A DNA stretch of 64,000 bases from Desulfovibrionaceae bacterium (GTDB lineage Bacteria; Desulfobacterota; Desulfovibrionia; Desulfovibrionales; Desulfovibrionaceae). Both the position numbers and the translations under genes were made by a program. The notes under the pieces are model-generated. The model had not been told where the DNA came from. It did no database searches and saw nothing but the letters and a program-made list of their open reading frames with translations. Below are positions 1 through 8,180 of this stretch, in pieces; within the stretch, counting starts at the first letter, position 1; each line of letters starts with the position of its first letter. The stretch lies in assembly GCA_019421865.1 (NCBI GenBank), contig JAHZEL010000015.1, positions 1 to 64,000 on the forward strand, read 5' to 3'.

Positions 1-903
<903 letters not shown>

Positions 904-942
904 AAAAAAATCCCCTGCCTCTCCGAAGAAAGACAGGGGAGC
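904..942 (-). terminator. Rho-independent terminator of the dut-HD-ddl operon
   Basis: Read on the minus strand, a stem with two mismatches (arms near 942-930 and 925-913) is followed by a run of seven T (911-905). It begins about 20 bases after the ddl stop codon. Confidence 0.8.
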
Positions 943-962
943 GGAAACGTCGCGAGATGCGA

Positions 963-1883
963 TCAGCCCTTCAGCGCATACTGCAGAAGCTGCTCCAGAA
1001 GCTCTCCGAAGCTCATGCCTTCCGCCGCGGCCTCCTTGGGCACGAGGCTCGCGCCCGTCATGCCCGGCAGCGTGTTCACTTCCAGCGCAAAGAGGCGCCC
1101 GTCATCGCTGAGGCGGAAGTCCGTGCGGCTGTACCCGGAAAGGCCGAGGCTGCGATGCGCGGCAAGCGCCGCTTCCTGAATCTTCGCCGTGATTTCCGGC
1201 GACAGAGGTGCGGGGCAGAGTTCGGCAGCGCCGTCGGGGGCGTACTTGTCGTGAAAATCGAAAAATTCGCGCTTCGGTACGATGAGCACCGGCGGCAGCG
1301 CATTTTCCCTGCCGGGAAGGCCCAGCACGCCGCAGGTCACTTCCTGACCGGGAATAAGCGTTTCTATGAGCACTTCCTGACGATGGGCAAAAAGCGTATC
1401 CAGCGCTTCCTTAAGTTCCTCTTCGTTGTTCACGCGGAAAAGATCGATGCTGGAACCGCCGGTATTGGACTTGACGAACAGCGGGAAGGGAAGCGACGGC
1501 TTCCAGTCCGCCGCAGGACGCACGGGAAGAAACTCATAGTCGGGCGTCAGCAGTCCGGCGCGACGGAACAGCGCCTTGCCCGCCGCCTTGTTCAGCGCGC
1601 GGAAGGATCCGGCAGGCCCGCTTCCCTGATAGGGGCAGCCCACGCTTTCCAGAAGCGCCTGCACAAGGCCGTCCTCTCCGGGCTGACCATGAAGGTTGAG
1701 AAAGGCCACGTCGTGCTCGCCCGCCAGCTTCAGAAGTTTTTCAAAGCCGTCTGAAAGATCGAACAGCGTCACCTCATGGCCGCGGGCGACAAGCGTCTCC
1801 GCTATGGCCGCAGCGCCGGTCAGAGAAATCTCACGTTCCGTGGACCAGCCCCCGGCGACGAGAAGAATCCGCATCTTTTCCAT
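963..1883 (-). CDS. ddl: D-alanine--D-alanine ligase
   Basis: 306 aa, normal family length. It ligates two D-Ala with ATP to give the dipeptide for peptidoglycan precursors. Recognisable features are the N-terminal GGWSTEREISL loop, the ATP-grasp lid region with FVKSNTGGSSIDLFRV, and the C-terminal metal/ATP site FALEVNTLPGMT. The ATG lies immediately after the stop of the upstream HD gene, so the two are probably translationally coupled in a minus-strand operon dut-HD-ddl. A terminator follows. The gene sits outside the usual mur-fts cluster. Confidence 0.95.
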   Translation of the reverse strand: MEKMRILLVAGGWSTEREISLTGAAAIAETLVARGHEVTLFDLSDGFEKLLKLAGEHDVAFLNLHGQPGEDGLVQALLESVGCPYQGSGPAGSFRALNKAAGKALFRRAGLLTPDYEFLPVRPAADWKPSLPFPLFVKSNTGGSSIDLFRVNNEEELKEALDTLFAHRQEVLIETLIPGQEVTCGVLGLPGRENALPPVLIVPKREFFDFHDKYAPDGAAELCPAPLSPEITAKIQEAALAAHRSLGLSGYSRTDFRLSDDGRLFALEVNTLPGMTGASLVPKEAAAEGMSFGELLEQLLQYALKG

Positions 1884-2468
1884 TTAAATGATACCTACCC
1901 TGTCGAATATGGCCTGCTCCACGGCCTGTACATGAGCATAATTGGCAGCGATATTGTCCACCTTGTCGGGGCTTATGCCGTAGCGGACGAGAAGATCGTC
2001 GAACCGTTCCTTGACGGACACCACCTCGGAATGACGCACGCGTTTGTCGGCATAGGCAACGATGACGGGCAGACGCATGGGATCCTTCACGTCGTCCAGC
2101 GCGGTACCGCTCCACGGCCATTCTACATGAAAAAGCACGGCCTGCGCCAGAAGCGGATTGCCGGTTTCCTCACGCACCCATGCCGCGCCGAGCTGAGCAT
2201 GGCTGCCGCCGTGCCGGATGGTGTAGCTTTTGGCAATGTCGTGCAGCCATCCGGCGGCACGGGCCAGAGGAACGGTGAGAGGCCGCCCCTCGGCAACGAC
2301 GCCGCGTTCCACGGCACGGCGCACTATTTCCGCGGCCACGTTGGCCACGGCCCGGCAGTGATCCCGGATGTGCGGCATCATCTCATATTTATCCCATAAC
2401 CGTATGCACTGTTCCTCATCGGGAACCATCCACGAGGGATCCGCAGGAAATTCAAGGGACGGCAGCAT
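1884..2468 (-). CDS. HD-domain phosphohydrolase
   Basis: 194 aa with an HD metal-binding domain. A first histidine lies in IRDHCRAVANVA near residue 36, then the HD pair in AGWLHDIAKSY near residue 77, and further metal-ligand candidates in QAVLFHVEWPW and VAYADKRV. Family members hydrolyse phosphate esters of nucleotides or cyclic nucleotides; the layout resembles small YqeK-like or tRNA-associated HD proteins, but the substrate cannot be read from the sequence. It lies 21 bases after dut and abuts ddl, so it is the middle gene of a three-gene operon. Confidence 0.8.
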   Translation of the reverse strand: MLPSLEFPADPSWMVPDEEQCIRLWDKYEMMPHIRDHCRAVANVAAEIVRRAVERGVVAEGRPLTVPLARAAGWLHDIAKSYTIRHGGSHAQLGAAWVREETGNPLLAQAVLFHVEWPWSGTALDDVKDPMRLPVIVAYADKRVRHSEVVSVKERFDDLLVRYGISPDKVDNIAANYAHVQAVEQAIFDRVGII

Positions 2469-2489
2469 GACAACCTCGAAAAAATATCA

Positions 2490-2948
2490 TCAGGCCCGGC
2501 CGGTATGACCGAAGCCTCCGCTTCCGCGGGTCGTTTCGGAAAGAGATTCCGCCCTCCGCACGTCCATGCGGCAGACGGGCTGAAACACGAGCTGCGCCAC
2601 GCGGTCACCGCGCCGGACGGAAAGAGGCGCATCCGACGTGTTGAGCAGCCAGATGACGATCTCGCCCCTGTAGTCGGCATCAATGACGCCGACCCCCTGC
2701 GCCACCACAAGGCCCTTCACGGCGCCGAGTCCGCTACGGGAATACACGAAGCCCGCCACGTTCAGCCCCTCCGGTTCGATGCAGATGCCGGAAGGCACCG
2801 GCGCTCTTCCGCCTGCCGGAATGACGATTTCCTCATCGTCCATGCAGGCCCGCAGATCCATGCCAGCGGAACCTTCGGTGGCGTAGCTGAGGCCTTCGCC
2901 GTACAGGGAGGCCGCGTCTCTGAGATAAAGAATGTTGACACCGGTCAT
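2490..2948 (-). CDS. dut: Deoxyuridine 5'-triphosphate nucleotidohydrolase (dUTPase)
   Basis: 152 aa. It hydrolyses dUTP to dUMP and pyrophosphate, keeping uracil out of DNA and supplying dTMP synthesis. All five trimeric dUTPase motifs are visible: AGMDLRA, YSRSGLGA, GVIDADYRGEI, GDRVAQLVF and the C-terminal RGSGGFGHTG lid. I chose the ATG at 2948 (MTGVNILYL), preceded by a GAGAG Shine-Dalgarno, over an upstream in-frame start at 2987 that would add 13 residues unlike the family. It is the first gene of the dut-HD-ddl operon. Confidence 0.93.
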   Translation of the reverse strand: MTGVNILYLRDAASLYGEGLSYATEGSAGMDLRACMDDEEIVIPAGGRAPVPSGICIEPEGLNVAGFVYSRSGLGAVKGLVVAQGVGVIDADYRGEIVIWLLNTSDAPLSVRRGDRVAQLVFQPVCRMDVRRAESLSETTRGSGGFGHTGRA

Positions 2949-3222
2949 ACGAAATCTCTCGAAAACGGCGAAACGATTCCGCCGCAATGTCTTTCAGAAA
3001 AGGGAGGAGCAAGGCTCCGCCCGGGGAGGAAAGAGAATACTCCGAAGCCGTTCCGGGAGCAAGGCTCCTTCGCCATGCCGAAAAGACTGCGGGGCATAAG
3101 AAGCCCTTCCCGATCAGGCTCCGGCAGAAAATTTCCGGAAAAAAAACATACGCCGCACGGCCGACTTACGGCCGCAGGGAAGCATGGACGTTTCCCCCTT
3201 AATGATGTAGCCTGTTGTATTC
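2949..3222. other. Intergenic region with two identical 13-nt hairpins
   Basis: No gene recognised. The short palindrome GGAGCAAGGCTCC occurs at 3006-3018 and again at 3056-3068, exactly 50 bases apart. The divergent dut and NYN promoters must lie in this stretch. Confidence 0.5.
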
Positions 3223-3251
3223 TTGACAGAATGTTGGACTGACACTATCGT
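3223..3251 (+). promoter_or_regulatory. Candidate sigma70 promoter for the NYN gene
   Basis: A perfect -35 TTGACA (3223-3228) is followed after 17 bases by TATCGT (3246-3251), a four-of-six -10 match. The leader would be about 110 bases. Confidence 0.5.
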
Positions 3252-3368
3252 CCTTCTTTCGCCGTTTCCGTGCAGACCGCGAAAATCAGGAACACGTCCA
3301 CGGAGTTTAACTCTTTTTTAACCCTATATCCGCAATCGGGCCGGGCCCGGTAAAAAAAGGTTGCAAGA

Positions 3369-4100
3369 ATGTCTCGTGTAACATTTGTTGTTGACGGCGA
3401 GTTCATGCGCAAGCGCATCATTTCGCTCAAGGCTTTTTACTTCGACGGGCAGGGCATACGCCGCCACTGCCTCTCCCATCTGACCCCCGGCGAAACCGTG
3501 GGCCGCATTCTCTTTTACGACGCGCTTCCCTTCACGGGAAAGGGCGAACATCCGCTGAGCGGCCCCATGGATTTCTCCCAGACTCCGCTCATCGCCCGCA
3601 AGCAGCAGTTTCTGCAGTCGCTGCGCGTCACGCCGGAAATCACGCTTCGCCTCGGCCGTTCCGCCTGGCAGGCCGGACAGTGGCAGCTCGACGCCAACCG
3701 GCTCGGCGAACTCATGGCCGGTGAAATCAGCGTGAACGACATCGAAGCCGGCGACATCTACCCCGACATCCGCCAGAAAGGCGTGGACATGCTGCTCGGC
3801 CTCGACATCGCCGCTCTGGCCTATAAGAAGCAGACCGACCGCCTCGTCATCGTGGCCAACGACGCCGACTACGTTCCCGCCGTGAAGCTGGCCCGCGAGG
3901 AAGGCATCAAAGTCGTTCTCGATCCTCTGTGGACGCGCGCCGCCGAGGATCTGCGCGAGCACGTCGACTACGTGTGCAACAAGCTGCCGCGGCCTCAGCA
4001 CGCCAACTACCCGCACGGCATACACATTTTCGACGATCCCAAGGAATACAACCCCTGCCCCGTTCAGGAGTCTCCCGAGACTCCCGAAGTGGAAGAATAA
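3369..4100 (+). CDS. NYN-domain (LabA/DUF88-type) putative ribonuclease
   Basis: 243 aa. The PIN-like NYN fold is shown by an N-terminal acidic strand VTFVVDGEFM (Asp9), a central QKGVDMLLGLDI with conserved Asp, and VIVANDADYVPAVKLA with the ND/D pair, together forming the usual acidic metal site of a PIN-type nuclease. Residues 210-243 are an extended Pro/Glu-rich tail. Proteins of this family act on RNA or in regulation; the substrate is unknown. It is monocistronic: its own promoter is upstream and a strong terminator follows. Confidence 0.8.
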   Translation: MSRVTFVVDGEFMRKRIISLKAFYFDGQGIRRHCLSHLTPGETVGRILFYDALPFTGKGEHPLSGPMDFSQTPLIARKQQFLQSLRVTPEITLRLGRSAWQAGQWQLDANRLGELMAGEISVNDIEAGDIYPDIRQKGVDMLLGLDIAALAYKKQTDRLVIVANDADYVPAVKLAREEGIKVVLDPLWTRAAEDLREHVDYVCNKLPRPQHANYPHGIHIFDDPKEYNPCPVQESPETPEVEE

Positions 4101-4107
4101 TCATGCT

Positions 4108-4145
4108 GCGGCCTGCCCGGTAACGGACAGGCCGCTTGCTTTTTG
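4108..4145 (+). terminator. Rho-independent terminator after the NYN gene
   Basis: Stem GCGGCCTG/CAGGCCGC (4108-4115 and 4128-4135) extends inward with one mismatch and is followed by TTGCTTTTT. It ends 17 bases before the purF start. Confidence 0.85.
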
Positions 4146-4161
4146 CCTGTAAGGAAAACAT

Positions 4162-5580
4162 ATGTGCGGTATTTTCGGCATCATCGGTCATGAAGACGCA
4201 GCCAGACTCACCTACTTCGGTCTGTACGCCCTGCAGCATCGCGGACAGGAGAGCGCGGGCATAGCCTCCTTCGACGAAACGGAAGGCACCTCTCATCTGC
4301 ATGTGGGCATGGGACTTGTGCCGGACGTGTTCAGAGAGGAGGACCTGAAGCATCTTTCCGGCTCCACGGCCATCGGTCACGTGCGCTACTCCACCACGGG
4401 CAAGCCGCAGCTGCGCAATGCCCAGCCGCTGCTTGTGCGCGTGCGCAACGGCGTGCAGCTTGCGCTGGCCCACAACGGCAACCTCACCAATGCCGCCGAG
4501 CTGCGCCGCGAACTGGAAAACGACGGCTGCATTTTTCAGACCACCATCGACAGCGAAATCTTCGTGCACCTCATCGCCCGGGCCCTGTCCTGCGGCAGTC
4601 TCGAACAGGCCATCATCACGGCATGCAGCAAGGTGGAGGGCGCCTACAGTCTGCTCATCATGAGCGAGGGAAGAATCTATGCCGTGCGGGATCCCCACGG
4701 CTTCCATCCGCTCAGCATGGCCCGCATGAACGACGCATGGGTCTTTGCTTCGGAAAGCTGCGCCTTCGATCTGCTGGAGGCGGAGTACCTGCGGGAAGTT
4801 CAGCCGGGCGAAATGGTCATTGTGGAACCGGGCGCGCTCGAATGCCGCAGCGTACGCATCAGCAGCAGGGAAATCCCGGTCAGACAGTGCATCTTTGAGC
4901 TTGTGTATTTTGCAAGGCCCGATTCCCGCATTTTCGGAGAAGACGTCTACCAGTGCCGCAAGTGCATGGGGCGCAACCTTATCCGGGAATCTCCCGCCGA
5001 TGCCGAATGCGTCATCCCCTTCCCGGACTCCGGCATCTACGCCTCGCTCGGCGTGGCGCAGGAGGCAGGCGTGCCCTACGAACACGCCCTCATCCGCAAT
5101 CACTATGTGGGCCGCACCTTCATTCAGCCTTCTCAGAGCATGCGGCAGTTCAGCGTACGCGTGAAAATCAATCCCGTGCGCTCCATGATAGAAAATAAAA
5201 GCCTCTATGTGGTGGACGATTCCGTCGTGCGCGGCACCACCATACGCACGCGCGTGGCCAAGCTGCGGGAACTCGGCGCAAGGGCCGTGCATTTCCGCGT
5301 GAGCAGCCCGCCCGTCAAGCATCCCTGCTTCTACGGCATCGACTTTCCCTCGCCTGCCGACCTCATCGCCACGAAGTACACGCCGGAACAGATCGCGGAA
5401 ATGCTGGGACTCGACTCCCTGCACTATCTTTCCCTCGACGGCCTGCTGGCTTCCGTGTCCTGCCCCGACCACTATTGCACGGCCTGCTTCACCGGCGAAT
5501 ATCCCACCGCTCTGCCGGAAGTGCAGGACAAAATGTCTCTGGAATACCGCCGCAAGGGCGACGTGCGCTTCCAGAGCTGA
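4162..5580 (+). CDS. purF: Amidophosphoribosyltransferase
   Basis: 472 aa. It transfers the glutamine amide to PRPP, the first committed step of purine synthesis. The protein starts MCGIFGIIG, so Cys2 becomes the N-terminal nucleophile of the glutaminase domain. The PRPP loop VVDDSVVRGTT is near residues 350-360. Four cysteines (in RQCIFEL near 243, HPCFYGI near 389 and HYCTACF near 438 and 441) match the [4Fe-4S] ligands of the Bacillus-type enzyme, so it is probably oxygen-sensitive. uvrC starts 11 bases downstream. Confidence 0.96.
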   Translation: MCGIFGIIGHEDAARLTYFGLYALQHRGQESAGIASFDETEGTSHLHVGMGLVPDVFREEDLKHLSGSTAIGHVRYSTTGKPQLRNAQPLLVRVRNGVQLALAHNGNLTNAAELRRELENDGCIFQTTIDSEIFVHLIARALSCGSLEQAIITACSKVEGAYSLLIMSEGRIYAVRDPHGFHPLSMARMNDAWVFASESCAFDLLEAEYLREVQPGEMVIVEPGALECRSVRISSREIPVRQCIFELVYFARPDSRIFGEDVYQCRKCMGRNLIRESPADAECVIPFPDSGIYASLGVAQEAGVPYEHALIRNHYVGRTFIQPSQSMRQFSVRVKINPVRSMIENKSLYVVDDSVVRGTTIRTRVAKLRELGARAVHFRVSSPPVKHPCFYGIDFPSPADLIATKYTPEQIAEMLGLDSLHYLSLDGLLASVSCPDHYCTACFTGEYPTALPEVQDKMSLEYRRKGDVRFQS

Positions 5581-5591
5581 GGATCGCCGCC

Positions 5592-7712
5592 ATGGAGCGC
5601 CCCGTCCCCTCCAGCATTCCCGCCACTCCCGGCGTCTACCTGTACAAGGACGCCGGGGGGCGCATCATCTATGTGGGCAAGGCCCGCAATCTGCGCAAAC
5701 GCGTCCTCTCCTACTTCCGGCCGCCCGATCAGCTCACGGCAAAAACCGTCGCCATGATCGGCCGCGCCGCCTCCATCGAATACCTGACCACCACCACGGA
5801 AAAGGAAGCCCTGCTTCTCGAAGCAAGCCTCATCAAGAAACATCGCCCGCACTACAACATCTGCCTGCGCGACGACAAGCAGTACGTCATGTTCCGCCTG
5901 TCGGAAAAGGAACCCTTCGCGCGGCTGGAAATCGTCCGCCGCATGAAACGGCGCGACGGCGCCCGCTACTTCGGCCCGTTCACGTCCGGTACCGCCGCCC
6001 GTGAAACCTGGAAGACCATACACCGCATCTTTCCTCTGCGCCGCTGCTCCGACAAGGCCATGAAGAACAGGCAGACGCCCTGCCTGTATCATCACATCCA
6101 TCTGTGCTCGGCGCCCTGCACCGGCGAAATCAGCCGGGAAGCCTACGCGGACCTCACAAGGAGGGTCGCGCTGCTGCTCTCCGGAAAGTCCACGGAACTT
6201 ATCGACATGCTGCGGGAGGCCATGGAAAAGGCCTCCGATGCGCTCGACTTTGAAAAGGCGGCGTCGCTGCGCGATCAGATCCGCGCCATTGAAAAGACCA
6301 TAGAAAAACAGGCCATCGTGCTGCAGAGCGGCGGCGACATGGACGTGCTCGGGCTCGTCAGCCTTCCCGACGGGCTGGCGCTCGGCGTCATGTTCGTGCG
6401 TCACGGTCTGGTGCAGGACCGAAGCGCCTTTTTCTGGCCCGGCCTGGGGCTTGAGGATGCTTCGGAGCTTTTGTGGAGCTTTCTCGGCCAGTTCTACCAT
6501 GCCGGGCGTTCCATTCCTCCGCGCATCATTCTGCCCTATCTGCCGTGGGAGGCGGGCGTCGCAGGCCCGGCTCTGGCCGTGGACTCGCAAAGCGCGCTGG
6601 TGTCTCCCGGCTCGTCCGAAACCAAAGGATCCCCCTTTCTGGCGGGCGACAACACGACTCCGTGCTTCTGCGGAGAGCACACGCTGGCCACCTCTGCCAT
6701 GCCTCAGAACAACGCCGGAGAAAGCCGCGCCCCCTCGCTGATCGAAGAGGCGGCCGCTCTGCTCAGGGAGCGGGACGAGAAGGAACTGCGCGAGGCGACC
6801 GAAACACAGGCGGACGGTCCGATATCCGGCGACGACGGAAACGGCGATGTGCTGGAAGCCGTTCTTGCCGAACTTCGCGGCGGCCCGGTGCGCATTGCCG
6901 TGCCGCGCAACGAGGAGGAGCGGCATCTTCTGGACATGGCGCGCAGCAATGCCCGCGAAGCCGCCCGAAACCGAAAGGACGCGGGACTCGCGGAAAAGCT
7001 GGCCGAGGCCTTCAGGTTCGACAGACCCGTGAACCGCGTGGAGTGCGCCGACGTTTCCCATACCGGCGGCGAATCCACCAAGGTGGGCGTCGTGGTCTAC
7101 GAAGACGGTCGTCCGCGCAAGGAAGACTACCGGGTGTGGAACATCGAAGGCGCAGGCGGCGACGACTACGCGGCGCTTTCCCAGTGGGCACAGAAAAGAC
7201 TGGAACACGGCGAGCCCTGGCCCGATCTTCTGCTCATCGACGGCGGACGGGGACAGCTTGCCGCCGTAAACAAAGTTCTGTGCGAAGAACTGGCCGGTGA
7301 AGAACAGGGCGGCCAGCTACCCTTCCTGCTGGCCGGCATAGCCAAGGCCCGCGACGAAAGAGGACATGCCGACCGCCGTGCAGGCAACATTGCCGACCGC
7401 ATCTTCGTGCCCGGACGGAGCAATCCTCTTCCCCTGCGGGAAGGCTGCCCGGAACTGCTCTTCCTGCAGGTGGTGCGCGACGCCGCGCACGACTTCTCCA
7501 TAGGCCGCCACCGTCAGGCCCGGGCCAGAAAGGCCTTCAGCGGGGAACTTCAGCAGCTGCCCGGCATCGGGCCGCACACGGCCAGACTGCTCTGGGAACA
7601 CTTCGACTCCGTGTCGGACATGAAGAAGGCGTCTCTGGACAATCTTCTCGCCCTGCCCGGAATCGGCAGAAAAAAGGCCGAGGCCATCTGGAACGCCCTG
7701 AAGAACCTGTAA
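5592..7712 (+). CDS. uvrC: UvrABC excinuclease subunit C
   Basis: 706 aa. It makes both incisions in nucleotide excision repair. Order of domains: GIY-YIG nuclease near 10-90 (GVYLYKDAGGRIIYVGKA), UVR motif near 205-240 (DALDFEKAASLRDQIRAIE), RNase H-like C-terminal nuclease (VECADVSHTGGEST, LLIDGGRGQL), and tandem helix-hairpin-helix (LPGIGPHTARLL, LPGIGRKKAEAIW). The ATG at 5592 has GAGGATC upstream and gives the canonical N terminus. About 100 residues between roughly 310 and 435 (rich in Ser/Ala/Glu) appear inserted compared with the roughly 610 aa Escherichia coli protein. It probably shares the purF transcript. Confidence 0.94.
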   Translation: MERPVPSSIPATPGVYLYKDAGGRIIYVGKARNLRKRVLSYFRPPDQLTAKTVAMIGRAASIEYLTTTTEKEALLLEASLIKKHRPHYNICLRDDKQYVMFRLSEKEPFARLEIVRRMKRRDGARYFGPFTSGTAARETWKTIHRIFPLRRCSDKAMKNRQTPCLYHHIHLCSAPCTGEISREAYADLTRRVALLLSGKSTELIDMLREAMEKASDALDFEKAASLRDQIRAIEKTIEKQAIVLQSGGDMDVLGLVSLPDGLALGVMFVRHGLVQDRSAFFWPGLGLEDASELLWSFLGQFYHAGRSIPPRIILPYLPWEAGVAGPALAVDSQSALVSPGSSETKGSPFLAGDNTTPCFCGEHTLATSAMPQNNAGESRAPSLIEEAAALLRERDEKELREATETQADGPISGDDGNGDVLEAVLAELRGGPVRIAVPRNEEERHLLDMARSNAREAARNRKDAGLAEKLAEAFRFDRPVNRVECADVSHTGGESTKVGVVVYEDGRPRKEDYRVWNIEGAGGDDYAALSQWAQKRLEHGEPWPDLLLIDGGRGQLAAVNKVLCEELAGEEQGGQLPFLLAGIAKARDERGHADRRAGNIADRIFVPGRSNPLPLREGCPELLFLQVVRDAAHDFSIGRHRQARARKAFSGELQQLPGIGPHTARLLWEHFDSVSDMKKASLDNLLALPGIGRKKAEAIWNALKNL

Positions 7713-7743
7713 AACATCTTGTTCAGGCCTCCGCGTTTCCCGA

Positions 7744-7773
7744 AAGCCGCCTCATTGGGGCGGCTTCGTTCGT
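7744..7773 (+). terminator. Terminator after uvrC
   Basis: Perfect 8-bp stem AAGCCGCC/GGCGGCTT (7744-7751, 7759-7766) followed by a T-rich stretch CGTTCGTTCTT. Confidence 0.7.
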
Positions 7774-8180
7774 TCTTGCGCTCTGCCCATCGCACTCCGG
7801 CCCATTCCTATTCCGGCAGATCGAGATGACGCCTCCGCCTGGGAAGCGATTAAAAGCAAAGCCTCCTCACGATGCAGTGTCGTGAGGAGGCCAGCAGGGG
7901 ACCCCCTTTGGCAAAGGGGCAGAGCATGTCCGCGGGACAGGTTGTGCCGACAGGAGTGGCTGCTCCCGTTCAGCTGTCCGCGACAAGGTTCCGAAGGCTC
8001 CTTCTGCAGTTCCAGGAGATTTCAACTGCAGGAAGCCGGATCATTCCTGCAAGCTGCCGCCGGGCACGGATGAGGCGGACGCTTGAAGCTGCCGGAACTG
8101 TTGCTTCATACGGAAATGCTCGAAGTTTTTCCAAAGCGCCTGCCCGGCGGCAGACGCTTCGGGCGCGACCACGCAGCCCT
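7774..8180. other. Intergenic region with several hairpins, no gene
   Basis: Besides the terminator at 7852-7891 it holds perfect small dyads at about 7903-7920 (CCCCTTTG/CAAAGGGG) and near 8004-8032 (CTGCAGTT/AACTGCAG). I see no protein-coding signature. It may be the long 3' untranslated region of the minus-strand reductase operon. Confidence 0.4.
7852..7891 (-). terminator. Strong terminator of the minus-strand reductase operon
   Basis: Perfect 12-bp stem (7861-7872 with 7880-7891). Read on the minus strand it is followed by TTTGCTTTT. It lies about 290 bases after the stop of the first reductase gene, so the mRNA would carry a long structured 3' end. Confidence 0.7.

Noticed and set aside
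7861..7891. 12-bp inverted repeat as an insertion-sequence end
   Set aside because: No transposase or second copy; a T-rich stretch on the minus strand makes it a terminator.
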